Positions 35,525 to 47,957 are shown, counted from the first letter of the stretch. The stretch is DNA of 64,000 nucleotides from Trema orientale (GCA_002914845.1 JXTC01000030.1:1408859-1472858); one strand, 5' to 3'. The notes: generated from the sequence alone by a model not told the origin. Made by a program: numbers and translations.

Positions 35525-37085
35525 GAAAAATATCAAAAAACAAATATAATGTGTTCTAGTAAAATACCAGTTTTCACCTTGTCTAAGTATAAAATACATC
35601 CCTCAATTTGTCAAAATTAGGTCACCTCATCTGACAAATTCCCATTGACTTTTGTCAACTTTTTATCTAAAAATGACATCCTAAGTTAAATAACCGGAAA
35701 ATTAGACATTTTATCTTTTTATATTTGTCATCAGTATGAATTTACCTTTTTACTTTTGACTTTGTATTCAAGTGCCCCTATAATGGCAAAGTTGTTACTG
35801 TTTTATCCCTTCACTTTTGACTTAATATTCAAGTGCCCCTATATTGGCAATGTTGTTCTTTTTTTGCCCTCTCACTTTTGACTTAGTATTCAAATGCCCC
35901 ATAAAATGGTAAAGTTGTTATTCTTTTATCCCCTCAACTCTAACGCCCTAAGAAAATTGTTAATGGACAATAGCCAAATAATCATTTTACTTTTTAAATA
36001 GATAATAAATATCTTTTACTATTTTTTTATATTAGACATTTCCAAAGAGTTAGTTCTTATGATTAAATAAATAAAATAAACGAAAAGAAGTAAAAGAAAA
36101 ATAATTTTTTTAAAATAGTTATATATGTATATGTAAAACAAAATATAGACAAAAAAAATAGAAAAAATAGAGTAATTTTTGCATTAATTCATTAGTGTCA
36201 AAATATTTTTAGAAATTATATAAAAAAATGTATATTTTCATATCCGAAAGACTTTCTAGAAAATAAATTATTGTCTATTTTTGTCTATTTTTTATTGTTT
36301 TACATATACATATATAACCATTAAAAAAATTATTTTTCTTTTACCTCTTTCGTTTATTTTATTTATTTAATCATAAAAACTAGCTCTTTGGAAATATCTA
36401 ATATAAAAAAAAATAGTAAAAGATATTTATTAGTTACTTAAAAAGTAACATGATTATTTAGCAATTGTCTATTAACAATTTTCTAATGGTATTAGAGTTG
36501 AGGGGTGAAAGACTAACAATTTTACTATTTTAAGAGGCATTTGAATACTAAGTTAAAAGTGAGGAAGCAAAATAATAACAACATTGCCATTGTAGGGGCA
36601 CTTGAATATTAAGTCAAAACTGAGGGGACAAAAGAAGTACAAATTTACAATCTAGGAGCACTTGAATACAAGTCAAAAGGATAAAGTAAATTCATATTGA
36701 TATTAAATATCAGGGGGTAAAATGCCTAATTTTCCTAAATAACCAAACTATTCATTAGATCTACAAACAAACAACTTAAACGCCAAATACCCATATCTAT
36801 TATTAACAAGTTATGTAAATTTTCTTTTGAAAAAAATTAGATGTCTAGTTGTGGGGTTAAGATACTTAGACAATTTACTTTCAAAAAAAAGATACTTAGA
36901 CTATTTCATTAATTTTTACTAAGGATAGTGTCATTTTACAATATAGCATTGACAAATGTAATCTAAGGGATACTTTTGACCAATTTGACAAACTGATGGA
37001 TATGTTTTAAATTTTAAAATCTCATGCTGGAAACTGGTACTTAGCTAAAACACACGAAGATTTTTGGTATTTTTGGTTTTTTCTT
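35525..37085. mobile_element. Fold-back element of about 1.5 kb with mirrored triplicates
   Basis: A near-complete inverted repeat with its axis near 36215. Outer arms are TGTGTTCTAGTAAAATACCA (35550) and TGGTACTTAGCTAAAACACA (37035-37054). Inside each arm are three tandem units of about 65 bp containing CACTTTTGACTTAGTATTCA-like and AGTGCCCCTATAATGGCAAA-like words (left about 35745-35945, right about 36495-36690). Inner arms such as AATAAATATCTTTTACTATT and its reverse flank the centre. Non-coding. Exact ends and target duplication are unclear. Confidence 0.75.
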
Positions 37086-37419
37086 TTTTTCTTTCCTTCT
37101 GTTCACGACTTAGTTCTTGAAAAATCAAACGGTGGCAAATTACCCTAATTGATAACTAGATTTTTATTTTGAATACGGATACACAATAAACATCTCTTAA
37201 GGGTTTTAAATTGAGCTTTTGAATTTTCGTTTTAATATCACTCTTTTTCACTATGTATCTTTCAGTGATCTTTCTATCATCTCATTCGCTTTTGACAAGG
37301 GAAAAAAAAAGGTTCTTAGTTATTAAAAATAAAAGGGGTCAATTACAATTAGTATATCCATATAATTTATTTTATTATATTTATTTAATTATGGGTTTTG
37401 GGAACTACATTTTATCTAG
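37086..37419. other. Intergenic, nothing recognised
   Basis: AT-rich with no coding signal. Confidence 0.4.
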
Positions 37420-37760
37420 GGATAACTACACTAATACCCCTATTTCATCTCAAAATCACAGTGACACCCCAAACAAAAAATAATGACTCTCTTTGTATAA
37501 AAAAAAATGTTCAAAAAATTAATTAAATTGTTAGTAGTTATTTATGTTCTTCTTTTAATTTTAATAATTAAGCGTTATTTTAAAACAAAGAGTTTATCTT
37601 GAATAAAAATTTTACAGTCAAAATAAAATTTTAGCCAAAGTTTATCTAAAGACGTGTCTTTATATTTCTTTTAAATTTCAAGAAGTGCCAATGTAAATAT
37701 TTCTGATTCAGCGGGTGTCAATGTAATTCTGACATAAAGCAAGGGTATCATCTATTATAA
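37420..37760. mobile_element. MITE-like inverted-repeat element
   Basis: The left end (ATAACTACACTAATACCCCT ... CACAGTGACACCCC, 37422-37471) mirrors the right end (GGGTGTCAATGTAATTCTGA ... AAGGGTATCATC, about 37714-37754) imperfectly. Non-coding interior. No target duplication resolved. Confidence 0.5.
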
Positions 37761-37789
37761 CTTATAAAGTTTTAGTTTCACCCATATAA

Positions 37790-38380
37790 CATCTAATTCT
37801 TTTGAACAAAAAGAGGGAGATTATCAATTTTAACCCTCTTTTAATACATGTGATGAAAAGAGTGATAACTTATGAACAATTTACAAAAGTATGACTTTTG
37901 TTATCACGTCATTTAATGAATATTTTAGAGTTCCAAAATTACTCATGACTCGACCCTAGTCGAAAAAATCAAAAGTGATGGAAGCGACGTCGGGAAGGCG
38001 GCCGGCTGTATTCGACTAGGGTTGAAATTGTTTGACTACAGTCGAACACCAGTCAGAAATTTTGGACTAGTGGCTTCGACCCCCAGTCGAAAATTTTTTA
38101 CTGAGTCGAAATTTTCCAACCACCAGTCAAAAAACGATCAGAACAACTGGGCGAGGCGGCCAAACAAGTTCGACCATGGTCGAGCAGAGATGCCACTACC
38201 GAGGTCGGGATCAGAATCGACGGTGGTGGCTAAAGTAGTTTGAAGTTTGTTGGAAAAATAGGATATCCAAGTAATTTTACATGTGTGATATGTCAATGAG
38301 GGTTAGTTTTGAAAACATTAATAAATGAGTTCTATTTTTCATCATAAAGGTTTAGTAGACCCCTATGAGTAAATTCCCCA
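37790..38380. repeat. Segment with clustered CGACTAGGGT/AGTCGAA words
   Basis: Between about 37948 and 38185 the words TCGACC, AGTCGAA and CGACTAGGGT recur many times in both orientations inside otherwise AT-rich DNA, with a GC-richer core. The flanks (TTTAACCCTCTTTTAATACA near 37831, GAGGGTTAGTTTTGAAAA near 38297) look loosely inverted, so this may be a further non-autonomous transposon. Not an annotated family that I can name. Confidence 0.4.
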
Positions 38381-38693
38381 CAAAGATATTAATTGTAGAT
38401 AATGCATTCCTCCTTGAGTGAAGTGGAAATGTGGAATATAAATTATTTCCAATTCCTTTTTTTTTTTCCAAATGTACTTCCAAATATGTTTTAAATTAAT
38501 AAAAATATTTCGTATTTATTTAATTTTGGACTATTTGATAATAACTTTCTATTAATTTGAATATTTTGTTTGAAATAGTTTATTTTCCAAAACAAGGATG
38601 AGAATAAAATTTTCATATATTGTGAATCACCTTTCGTAGTACCACTAATTTTGGATAAACCCGCCCAAAATGATTTATACTAAATACACCTAA

Positions 38694-39257
38694 TCTATAT
38701 ATATATATTAAGCCTGGAACAGAGAGAGTGTAAAAACTCTGATAGCTTCTTTGATCACCATTCTATTTTTAAAATTTTTAGAAAAATTCTAATTTTTTCA
38801 TGATATGATTGGTCCTATTATTATTTTTCTTTGCTATAATTGGTTGAAATATATATTTGTATTATATAATATTATATTTAGTTTAATATTAATGATACTT
38901 TATATTAAATTTAGTTCATCGAACAAATAGCTGTGACACATTCGTTGTATCAAAATAAATGTAAAAATAAATACATTGTTTAACTAATACCTGTGATACA
39001 TTCGTTGCATCAAAATAAATGTAAAAATAAATACATTGTTTAATGTTTTATATAATATTATATTTAATTTAATATTAATTATACCTTATATTAAATTTAG
39101 TTCATTGAACAAAAAGTTATGTAATATTCATCTCATCAAAATAAATATAGAGACAAATACATTCTTTAATATTGTAATACATTGAACCTAACTATAAATT
39201 AAGCCTAATATATGCAATATTAATACCGTATCACGCAAAGCGCGGTATAACGTCTAG
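38694..39257 (+). mobile_element. Non-autonomous Helitron
   Basis: The 5' end TCTATATATATATATTAAGC follows an A (38693) and the 3' end CTAG (39254-39257) is followed by T (39258): insertion between A and T without target duplication, as Helitrons do. A short hairpin (ACGCAAAGCGC, with outer ACCG/CGGT at 39225-39246) ends a few bases before CTAG. The inside holds a 60-bp tandem repeat (units near 38931 and 38991, a third worn unit near 39115). No Rep/helicase; 564 bp. Confidence 0.82.
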
Positions 39258-40247
39258 TAATAATAGTATAACAAAAGAATACTCACTTGATATGGTTAAT
39301 CTTTTAAGGAAATTATTGTATTGCTACCTTGATATTTGTAAATAAAAATTTCAATCTTTTACCTAAAAAAATAAAATAAAAAGCCTCACATTTAATTTAG
39401 TATATCAGCAAGTCAAATGTTTTAAAATATCTTCATAAAGGTCAAGTACAAAGTATAAAAGGATAGTTTTATTGCCATTCCATTTTTTCTCTTTCCCCTC
39501 CTCATCTAAATATAACTCTTAAAAATTTTACAATTTTGCATTTTTTTTGGGGCTATATTGATGCCTCTAGTTGTCAGAAAAGTGCCCTTACATTGATGAA
39601 ATGACTATAAAGAACAACTTAAAATATGAAGAAAACTTGACCTTTTCCAACACTAGTCAAGGCCTATTACTTATCATCTTCCCACTCCGCTTTCCTGTGA
39701 TAATCACCTCTTTGCTCACCGAGCTCTCTCATGCTCCTCTTCTATGCTCCTCTTCTAATTATTTTGTTCTCTACTTTTATTTTTTTCTAGTTACTATTGC
39801 TTTTGCACCTCAAAACCAATTGTCTTAGGTTTGCAATTTTATTTTGTTAATTGCAACAAAAGTTTTTTTGCTTCAACGCGAGAAGATATGCTGCCAAGGA
39901 AAACTGAGAATGCAATCAAATAAAGTAAAGTCAAAATCTTATATATTATTTAATTATTCAAGCTCGTTTACAAGTTTATAAGTGTTAAAATATATAACCG
40001 TCATTAACCTAGCACTTTGGCTTTAACTTAATCCAAATGAAAGATTAAATAAAAGGGAAAAAATTGAGACAGTTTCTCGCAGGGTTATATTAGTGTTGTG
40101 TTTGTGATTTAGTTGGTTTTATTTATTTATTTTTTTGGTTAAGCTTGGGATTGAGTTTATTACTGCAATATTGATGGGGTGCACAAATAAAATTAAGGGT
40201 AAAGTTGTGATTTAAAATTATTATTTAGGAAGAGGGGCCTTTATGCT
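39258..40247. other. Intergenic stretch without a supported gene
   Basis: An 85-residue open frame at 39571-39828 shows no domain or composition that sets it apart from chance. No repeat family is recognised. Confidence 0.4.
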
Positions 40248-40255
40248 ATTATGAG

Positions 40256-40875
40256 TAGGGGTGGCAATTCGGGTTACGACACGGATACGATACGATTTTT
40301 TGCGGGTTAGGGTTGAAGAAAAAGGAGTGCGGGTCGGGTTCGGGTCGACTAGTCTGACACGAATAAAAAAACGGGTCGGGTTCGGGTCAACCCGCTTGAC
40401 ACGAACTTGACCCGTTTGACCCGCCAACAAATATATATAATTAAATTATAAAAATATTTTTTATTTAATTTGTTTATGACTATTATTATAGATATATTTA
40501 ATTTGTACAATGTAAGTATTTGGGATTATAAGTTATTAATTATATTTATAAATTACCCCTAATTTATTTATTTTAAAATGAGATAATAATAGCCTTAGAA
40601 AAATAAAATATAAGTAAAAAAATACGGGTCATAGCGGGTTGGCGGGTCAAAAACGGGTTGACGGGTCAAAATCGGGTTGTGGGTGGGATGTTATTCACCA
40701 AAGCGGGTTGTGCGGGTCGGGTTCAGGTCAACCCGTTTTAGGTGCGGGTCGGGTTAGTGTTGATGATTTTCTGACACGACGGGTCACGGGTCGGGTTCGG
40801 GTTGACATAATTTATGTATATATTAGACTTCAACCCGACACGAACCCGACCCGTCGACACGAATTGACACCCCTA
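40256..40875. mobile_element. hAT-type non-autonomous element, 620 bp, CGGGT-rich
   Basis: Ends are TAGGGGTGGCAATTCGGGT and, inverted, AATTGACACCCCTA. A perfect 8-bp duplication ATTATGAG lies at 40248-40255 and 40876-40883, diagnostic of hAT. Both subterminal regions are packed with GGGTCGGGTTCGGGTC-like words on one side and the reverse on the other, around an AT-rich centre. No transposase. Confidence 0.92.
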
Positions 40876-41583
40876 ATTATGAGGTATCAATATAATCCCC
40901 CCTTTTTTTTTCCACACTTTGTAAATTTTCGTTAATTCCCAACTACCCATTGTGAAAATTTTCTTTGCCCAACCACCTAATAATTTTTCGCTCATCATTT
41001 AAAACCCCACATTTTTTTCTTAGCCGTTCTTATTGATTTCTGCTTTAAATAGAATTTATTGTCTTCGAATAATTAAAAGCAATCGTTTCACATTTTATAA
41101 CAAATATATATATAAATAATTTGAATATATGAAATTTCACAGTTACTTATAGTAAGATTAAATATTCTTTTTCATTTTTGTAGGTATAACTAAAGATAGA
41201 AATTTATAAAATTATAAATTAAACCAAATTAATAAAACACATGGATGCAAAAATCTAGACTTTAATAAGTCAGTTTTATATACATAAATATATCAATAAA
41301 ACTTCAACATCAATTCGCATTTCGAAAAAAAAAAAGGAAAAAAAAACATATTATTTCGTATTTGCATAAAAGATAGAAAGCGTTGAAGAAAAGTATAATT
41401 ATTGAGATTAAATAAGTCGAAACAGATAAATTATTATTTCACTATCTCCAGTGATAACTTTGGAAATTGAGATGATAAGAGTTTAGATTTTGATGAAGAA
41501 TGTCACTTTTAATAAAGATAGCATTGAGTTTCTAAAAATTTATTTAAAGGTGGAGCCAATTCTCAAAATGAACTATCAATATA

Positions 41584-41766
41584 GAGCAATGCTATAAGGC
41601 ACCAGTGGTGCCCAGCACCACAATACATGTCTGTCTATCACTGGATGATTTAATTAATGAACTGAGTCCCACATGGGTCCCACTTGAATTATATTTATGA
41701 TTAGCCAATGACAGACCGACACATCATTGTGGTGCTGGGCACCACTGGTGCCCCATAGCATTATTC
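41584..41766. mobile_element. Short MULE-type MITE, 183 bp
   Basis: Inverted ends of about 60 bp: GAGCAATGCTATAAGGCACC at left, GGTGCCCCATAGCATTATTC at right, sharing the strong block GTGGTGCCCAGCACCACAAT. A perfect 9-bp duplication ATCAATATA lies at 41575-41583 and 41767-41775. Confidence 0.88.
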
Positions 41767-41775
41767 ATCAATATA

Positions 41776-42549
41776 CCCATAGTTTACCATAAGCAACTAA
41801 ATTGGATCATCGGATAGCAACGTTAGGACTTGGGAGGTGGGGAGGGGGAACAGATACGGACAAAACACTTGATTATTCGGATTAAAAACAATAGAACTAT
41901 AGAAGTCTATAAAATCATAAATTAAAAATTAAAATCTTATTGTAGGATCATCAATATGAACTTAGAGATCACGTCATTTTTATTTAGCCATCTTTTCCAC
42001 AACTAACTTTTTTGCTTGAATTTTCCACATCTAACTTGATTGTCATTTGTCAAAGTTGTCTTTTTGCATTTTACAAGCCTTCCTTTACCAATTAACACCC
42101 AATCTATGGTCATATTTTTTATATTATGAATTAATTGATATTATTCTTGTTTTGTCTGATATTCTTTTTTTTTTTTAGTCGAGTTTTTTCCGATGTTCTG
42201 TTATTCGTGATTTACAACCATAATACAGTTGCAAAAATGTGACGAAGCTCTATTTTATTTTAACAAAATACTAGGTGGATATACATAAATTAAAGCTAAG
42301 TAGATATACCAAGTGAAAAATGGAAATATTCAATCATATAGTTATAAAGGGGAAAAATGGATTTAAAAAATGAAAAAATAAAAAAGAAACTCATTGTAAT
42401 TTCTCTTCTTCTACATTTTTTTTAAGATTTAATAAAAAATTGTAAAAATAAATTTAGATATTTGAAATTTAATTTGTTTTGACAGAAGGTTTACTCAATA
42501 ATTTGAATATTTGATTAAGGTAATTTGGATATTTTCAGTTTAAAATTAG
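41776..42549. other. Intergenic, nothing recognised
   Basis: AT-rich, no ORF of interest and no repeat resolved. Confidence 0.4.
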
Positions 42550-42925
42550 AATAAATTATAAAAAAAATACTTAAACTATGACTTTTTGCAATTGTAACCA
42601 TATCTTTATTTGCCTTGTACAAAATTATATCTCACATTTAAAATTTTTCCATATGTTTACCATTTATGTATCAATTGATCAAAATACTCCTCAATTAACA
42701 TGAAATCCAAATTGAGTACATCTTATTTATGCTAACAAACACGTAAAATTATTGAAAATAACATAAACTACTTATGATAGATCACATAATTTATACGTAA
42801 AAGGTAAACATTTTGTAGAGATTTCAAATGTATAGGAATAATTTTGCACAATATAAAAGATAAAATTAAAATTGTAAAAATATCATAATTTAGAGTTTTT
42901 TTTTTTTATTACAATTAACCCTTAA
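42550..42925. mobile_element. Fold-back MITE-like element
   Basis: Arms resemble each other in inverted orientation: left GCAATTGTAACCATATCTTT then CATATGTTTACC; right GGTAAACATTTTGTAGAG then TTGCACAATATAAAAG. Non-coding; no target duplication resolved. Confidence 0.5.
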
Positions 42926-44611
42926 AAATGTTTGGCATAAGTCAATATAATTTTGTCAGTAAAGAATAAGTTTTTAATCAAATTTAAAAAATTAAAGATA
43001 TATTTTGCATTCTTAAAACATAAGATCAAAACTAGTATTTTGTTAAGACACCTGAGAGATTTTTGTTATTTTCGTAATATAATTTAGTAAATTAGAAAGT
43101 TTGATTTTCAAACCCAAAAAAAAAAAAACACCACGATCGTGTCTGCTTGCTAATTGCTATTAATTATTTATTTTCGTTGTTTCTTCGAGTTACAATTACA
43201 AGTCACAGACAAAGAAAGACCATACGGAAGAAAACTACGACCACCATACGAGTTGACCGCAATCTAATTGGCTTGCTTAGTCTTACCGCGTTGGCTGGGA
43301 TCTTGGGGAATAAATTGAGCCGGTCAAAATTTTGGGTATAAATTAATTTAACACAACATACATATTATAAAACTACGGTTGGCGGCTTAAGGAATGGTCT
43401 GCTTTCTAATGTTGTACAAGGGAGGCCAAGTACACTTATTGATAGTCATGAAAAAGATAGAAATTTCTTCCAAAATAAATTCAATAATTTTTCGGACCAA
43501 TTTTCATATGTTCCCCTTAAACTATAGGGGTCGTAACACTTCATTATTGAATTTCATTTGTAAATTGTAATACTCGTATTTCTAATCCATTAAAATTTTC
43601 ACTATTAAAATTTTCACTTTCATTGCGCTTGTATGTTTTGTACGAAATTCACCACTGAAAATGAAATTACAAACTAATTACAGTCCTAAACTTTGATGGG
43701 CAAACATGTAGTGAATTCTGTTTAATATGAAAGTTTAGGGCACAAATGTAAATGGAATTGGATAGAGGAGTGTAGGTATAACAAAGTGAAAATTATGGGA
43801 CTAGAAGCTATAAATTATAATTAAATTGCCAAACAATTTTTCTTTCTTTTGAGTACGTTGGCTGAGGACTTTGCCGATGCCAATAAGACTTCCTAATTTG
43901 GACTTAACTTAAATCGAACAGTTGCCTATTTTTCCTCTCTCTCTTAGTATTTTCCTAAAAACGATAAGGGAAATAAATGTTACTCCTTTCTAAATTAAAG
44001 AATTATGGTTGGTCACAGTATTTGTTTGATCGGTTACAACACTCACTGCCAATGATGAAGTTCATATTCCAGTCTCACTGCTTATAAAGATAGTTAATTA
44101 GATAAACAAAAAGAATTGCCAAAAAAAAAATGTTAAATAAAAAGATAATAAAAAAAATCCTCTGATAGATGGATAAAATTTTAAACAAATAAAAATAGAA
44201 AGACCATAGTTTACGAACGGATTATAGTAACGTTTTGTCAGTTTCATTGTCCTTGAAATATAAGTTAATCTTCACAATATTTAAGTTAATCTCTACATTA
44301 TCTGATGAAGCCTTTTTCTGCCTCGAGTTGATGTTGATAACTTAAGCTATAATTGATTATATTAGGAGTGGAAATAAGATCAGTAAACAGTTTCCATAAG
44401 TGGAATGTCCTAATTAGTTGAATTGAAACTTGCGACTTGGGACATCTTCAGAAATAATCCGAGCACTCTTATGATAGTTCACACGTGTATGTATTAGTTT
44501 CGCTTATCCTTCCTCAAACCGTGTAGGTTGTCTTTTCAGCTAATAACTGTGTAGATGGTTTTACTTGTTTGTCTTCAAATAAATAGATATCTAAATATAT
44601 ATATATTTTCC
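42926..44611. other. Intergenic stretch
   Basis: No supported gene. The part at about 43490-43800 has loosely inverted words (CCCTTAAACTATAGGGG and AAGTTTAGGGCACAAATG) and may be another worn MITE. The rest shows nothing. Confidence 0.35.
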
Positions 44612-44830
44612 CAATGCACTAGGTATTTTTTTTTTCCTATTCATATATTTTTTTTTAACCGTTGGATCATAATTTAATAGTAATTATAATTTGAGTAGTT
44701 AGAAAAAAAAATACTCATTTTTTAATACTTTTCTCTCTCCTTCTTTTACTACGAAGAGACATACGTGACTAATGTTAATTAACCAAAACAATACCTATAA
44801 ATAGTTAAAAAAAATACCTACTAAATTGGT
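44612..44830. mobile_element. AT-rich MITE, family with GTTGGATCA stem, copy 1
   Basis: Inverted ends CAATGCACTAGGTATTTTTT and AAAATACCTACTAAATTGGT, with an ACCGTTGGATCA word near the left arm. Related copies lie at 45751-45974 and 45992-46222. Confidence 0.6.
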
Positions 44831-45533
44831 ATTTTGCTCTCAAATTTGAACATGGGATTAATTTATTAGTTTACAAAACTATCTTAATTGGTGAATTTTG
44901 TTATCCTCCTCAAGTTTGAATGAAGTAGTCGTCACATGGCATCGCATTCTCATATATTGTGGCAAAAAGTTTAACAGCAAGTGACAACAAGTGCAGATTA
45001 AAACAATTTTGTAAACCACCCCCAAGCTCTGCACCAGAGTTCGAGCACTAGGTCCCTCAACAGGTGGGAAAAGTTCCCCCTAAACCCAATTGGAATAATG
45101 TAGGGTAGAGATCTTGCCGCCCTTGTATGAAGACACCACTGATCCAGTTTCCTCCTATAAGGAAAAGAAAAAGTGTAAGCTCAAAATATAGATATTACAA
45201 ATTGGAATTAAAAACGAAACAATCGTCATAATTCGAATATATAAACGACAGTAACCAAATATTTTCTTTCTAGCATTTTCAAATGAATTATAATCATGCA
45301 TAATGATTTGAGGAAAAAAAAAATTATAGACAATGAGAATCAACAATGCTATATATTTTTGTTGTAATTTTTCTTATTAGTGATCATTACAAGTGAAATT
45401 TAACTAATTAAAATTTAGAAATTCATGAGTCAACTATTGAAGCTATAAAATTGAACATCCATCATTATAGTAATAGAAAGTGAGTCGGACTTGTGAAGAC
45501 CCCACACATTTGCACCACTACCACTCGGTAGTT
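44831..45533. other. Intergenic stretch
   Basis: A short GC-richer patch at about 45005-45150 (GTTCGAGCACTAGGTCCCTC, ATGTAGGGTAGAGATC) resembles part of a tRNA-derived SINE, but both ends are missing. No other content. Confidence 0.35.
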
Positions 45534-45542
45534 CAAAATATT

Positions 45543-45714
45543 GGGCGCGTCTACAGTAGGGGCGCCCCTACGTAGGGCCCTGTCTATTCACCGTTGGATG
45601 GGAATCTGTATATAAATAGATTCTCCACAGATTCCCGTTATTCTCCACATATTCCCATCCAACGATAATTAAAGCATGACCCTACGTAGGGACGCCCCTA
45701 CCATAGCCATCCCC
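45543..45714. mobile_element. MULE-type MITE, 172 bp
   Basis: Inverted ends built around GTAGGGGCG and CCTACGTAGGG (left GGGCGCGTCTACAGTAGGGG; right ACCATAGCCATCCCC). An inner pair ACCGTTGGATGGGAAT/TTCCCATCCAACG forms a further stem. A perfect 9-bp duplication CAAAATATT lies at 45534-45542 and 45715-45723. Confidence 0.9.
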
Positions 45715-45750
45715 CAAAATATTTTGATATCTTTATATATAAATATATAT

Positions 45751-45974
45751 ATCTAGTAGATATTTTTTTTACCTATCTATATATATTGTTTTGCCTAATA
45801 AAACTCATCACACACTTTTTTTTATTCTAAAAGTTAGAAAGAGAAAAATATTAAATAATTGATATTTATTTTTATTTTTTTCTCAATTACCCAAATTATG
45901 GTAATCGTTTTATTATGATATAACGGCTAAAAAAAAAATAACTATAAGTAAAAAAAAAAATACTGGATTGGCAA
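45751..45974. mobile_element. AT-rich MITE, GTTGGATCA family, copy 2
   Basis: Left end ATCTAGTAGATATTTTTTTT, right end AAAATACTGGATTGGCAATC, with ATAACGGCTA near the right arm. It lies about 36 bp from the MULE-type MITE on one side and about 17 bp from copy 3 on the other. Confidence 0.55.
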
Positions 45975-45991
45975 TCAAATATATATATAGC

Positions 45992-46222
45992 ACCAATCTA
46001 GTATGTATTTTTTTTTTATCTATACATATATATAATTTTGGTCAATTAAAATTTATGTATATTTTTTTATTGTAAAAAATAGGAAAGAAAAATAACAATA
46101 ATGATACACGTTTTTTCATGTACATCATTATAGCCATTGGATCACTGTTATATGATAATCCAACGGCTAGAAAAAAAATATCTATACATAGGTGAAAAAA
46201 AAATACCTTTTAAATTGGCAAC
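45992..46222. mobile_element. AT-rich MITE, GTTGGATCA family, copy 3
   Basis: Left end ACCAATCTAGTATGTATTTT, right end AAAATACCTTTTAAATTGGC. An internal stem is GCCATTGGATCA (about 46132) with TAATCCAACGGC (about 46156). Confidence 0.6.
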
Positions 46223-47743
46223 CATATATATATATATACACACATAAGTATTGTGACATCATTTATATATTAGCCATTTTTTGAGGTGTTGACATAGATA
46301 TAGGGGAAAGAAATTGTTTCTCAAGTACCGTAAACTGTTGATAATGATAAGGGTAAAATATTGATAATAAATTAGGTTAAACATCTATATTGAGATATAT
46401 TTTATGAATAATATTACAAATAAAAGTATTCGGATGCTTCTTTTTTATTGTAAAAAAAAACTTAAAATCATTTTTTCAATACAAATGAAACAAATAATAT
46501 TTAGTTAAAGTCAAAGAAGTTTTGGATGAATTTGGCCATGAACTATAGGGAATTTCGATAATGGAAGAATTTGGTTATGAATTAGATTTTGGTAGTTTGA
46601 AGCAATTTATTTCACTCAGGTTTTGATCAAAGTAGTAACATGCGAAGTTAACATGCGCAGGGTAAGAAATATATTATTATATGTATATTATATATTTCTT
46701 TCAAATTCTTAGCAAATTATGCTTTTTCAAGGTGTGTTTTAGTTTAAAAGTTTGATAATTTTTTTTTAGTGAATACCTCTTTTTAAGTTTTGACTTTATT
46801 ATGAAGATAAAAATGTCCCTAGAACTTATCTCATTAGGGATTCAGATCTGACTAGATATGAGAATTGGGTTTCTCGCAACCTTGCATAGCGCTGGACTTG
46901 TCAAGCAATTTGACATCACTCAACACTATGTCTAGCAACTCGACATTACTTGACATCATGTCTAGCGCTATCGACATTTTGTTTAGTATTCTCGACGCCT
47001 TGTTTATTACTCAACACTTCTACATGTTTTATTTCGGACCGAGTTGCTAAACATCTTGTTCAGAGCTTAATATTGTGTCTGGCACTCTCGACTTAAAGGT
47101 ATATAAGTCTTTTTACACTTCTATTTTTTAAAAAGAATGTATATTTACTAACTACTTTCAAATATAATGTACTTTCTAAAATTCAGTTTGAAAATTGTAT
47201 ATTTAACCCAATTTCTCTTCTTTTTTTTTTTTTTGAAACCATAAACTATTACAATAGAGAATTAAAGATGGAAGTAAATACTTTATCCATTTTTTTTTTG
47301 TCTATCTATTAATCTTTTGATACATCATTTACTTTGAACACCTAATAAATAAGATAACTAATCTTTAGTAAATGCTTCTCTTTTCCAGTAGTACTAGGAA
47401 CACTAATTTTTTATACTAAAAATTTGTTACAAATGATAAGTCTTAATTTTTAACCACACTGTATCTCAACAGGGACCATATCAATGATGTGTAGTTAAAA
47501 ATTATGTCATATCATTTCGTGTAAGTTTCGATATAAATTACAGTTGTCTATAGCATACTCCTTATAAGTTAACATATCAATATATAATTAGATGAATAAA
47601 TAATATATATATATATATATCTACGATATGGGTTATTAAAGATACATGGACTTAAATTATCCAATTTATGGTTCGACTACAGTAAAAGATTAAATGATAT
47701 ATGTGGAAAAAACAACTAAGTTCAGAAATCAAGTAGAATATCT
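46223..47743. other. AT-rich intergenic stretch
   Basis: Nothing recognisable; no ORF with coding character. Confidence 0.45.
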
Positions 47744-47957
47744 TAAGAAAAATATTGTTTGTACAGAGTAAAATTTCTTTCTACTCTCAACCTCCCATAT
47801 TTTTTTTTCTTTGGGTTAATAAATGATAAAATACCCTAGTAGACTATAAATAAGAAAAATATTGTTTGTACAGAGTAAAATTTCTTTCTACTCTCAACCT
47901 CCCATATTTTTTTTTCTTTGGGTTAATAAATGATAAAATACCCTAGTAGACTATAAA
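47744..47957. repeat. Perfect 107-bp tandem duplication
   Basis: 47744-47850 and 47851-47957 read identically, including a run of nine T, from TAAGAAAAATATTGTTTGTA to CCCTAGTAGACTATAAA. No transposon ends are associated. Identity implies a recent event or an assembly artefact. Confidence 0.95.

Noticed and set aside
39571-39828. Small secreted-protein gene
   Set aside because: The hydrophobic stretch comes from T-rich codons near the end of the frame, not the start, and there is no supporting exon or composition change.
45005-45150. SINE
   Set aside because: One B-box-like word (GTTCGAGCAC) only; no partner box, tail or target duplication.
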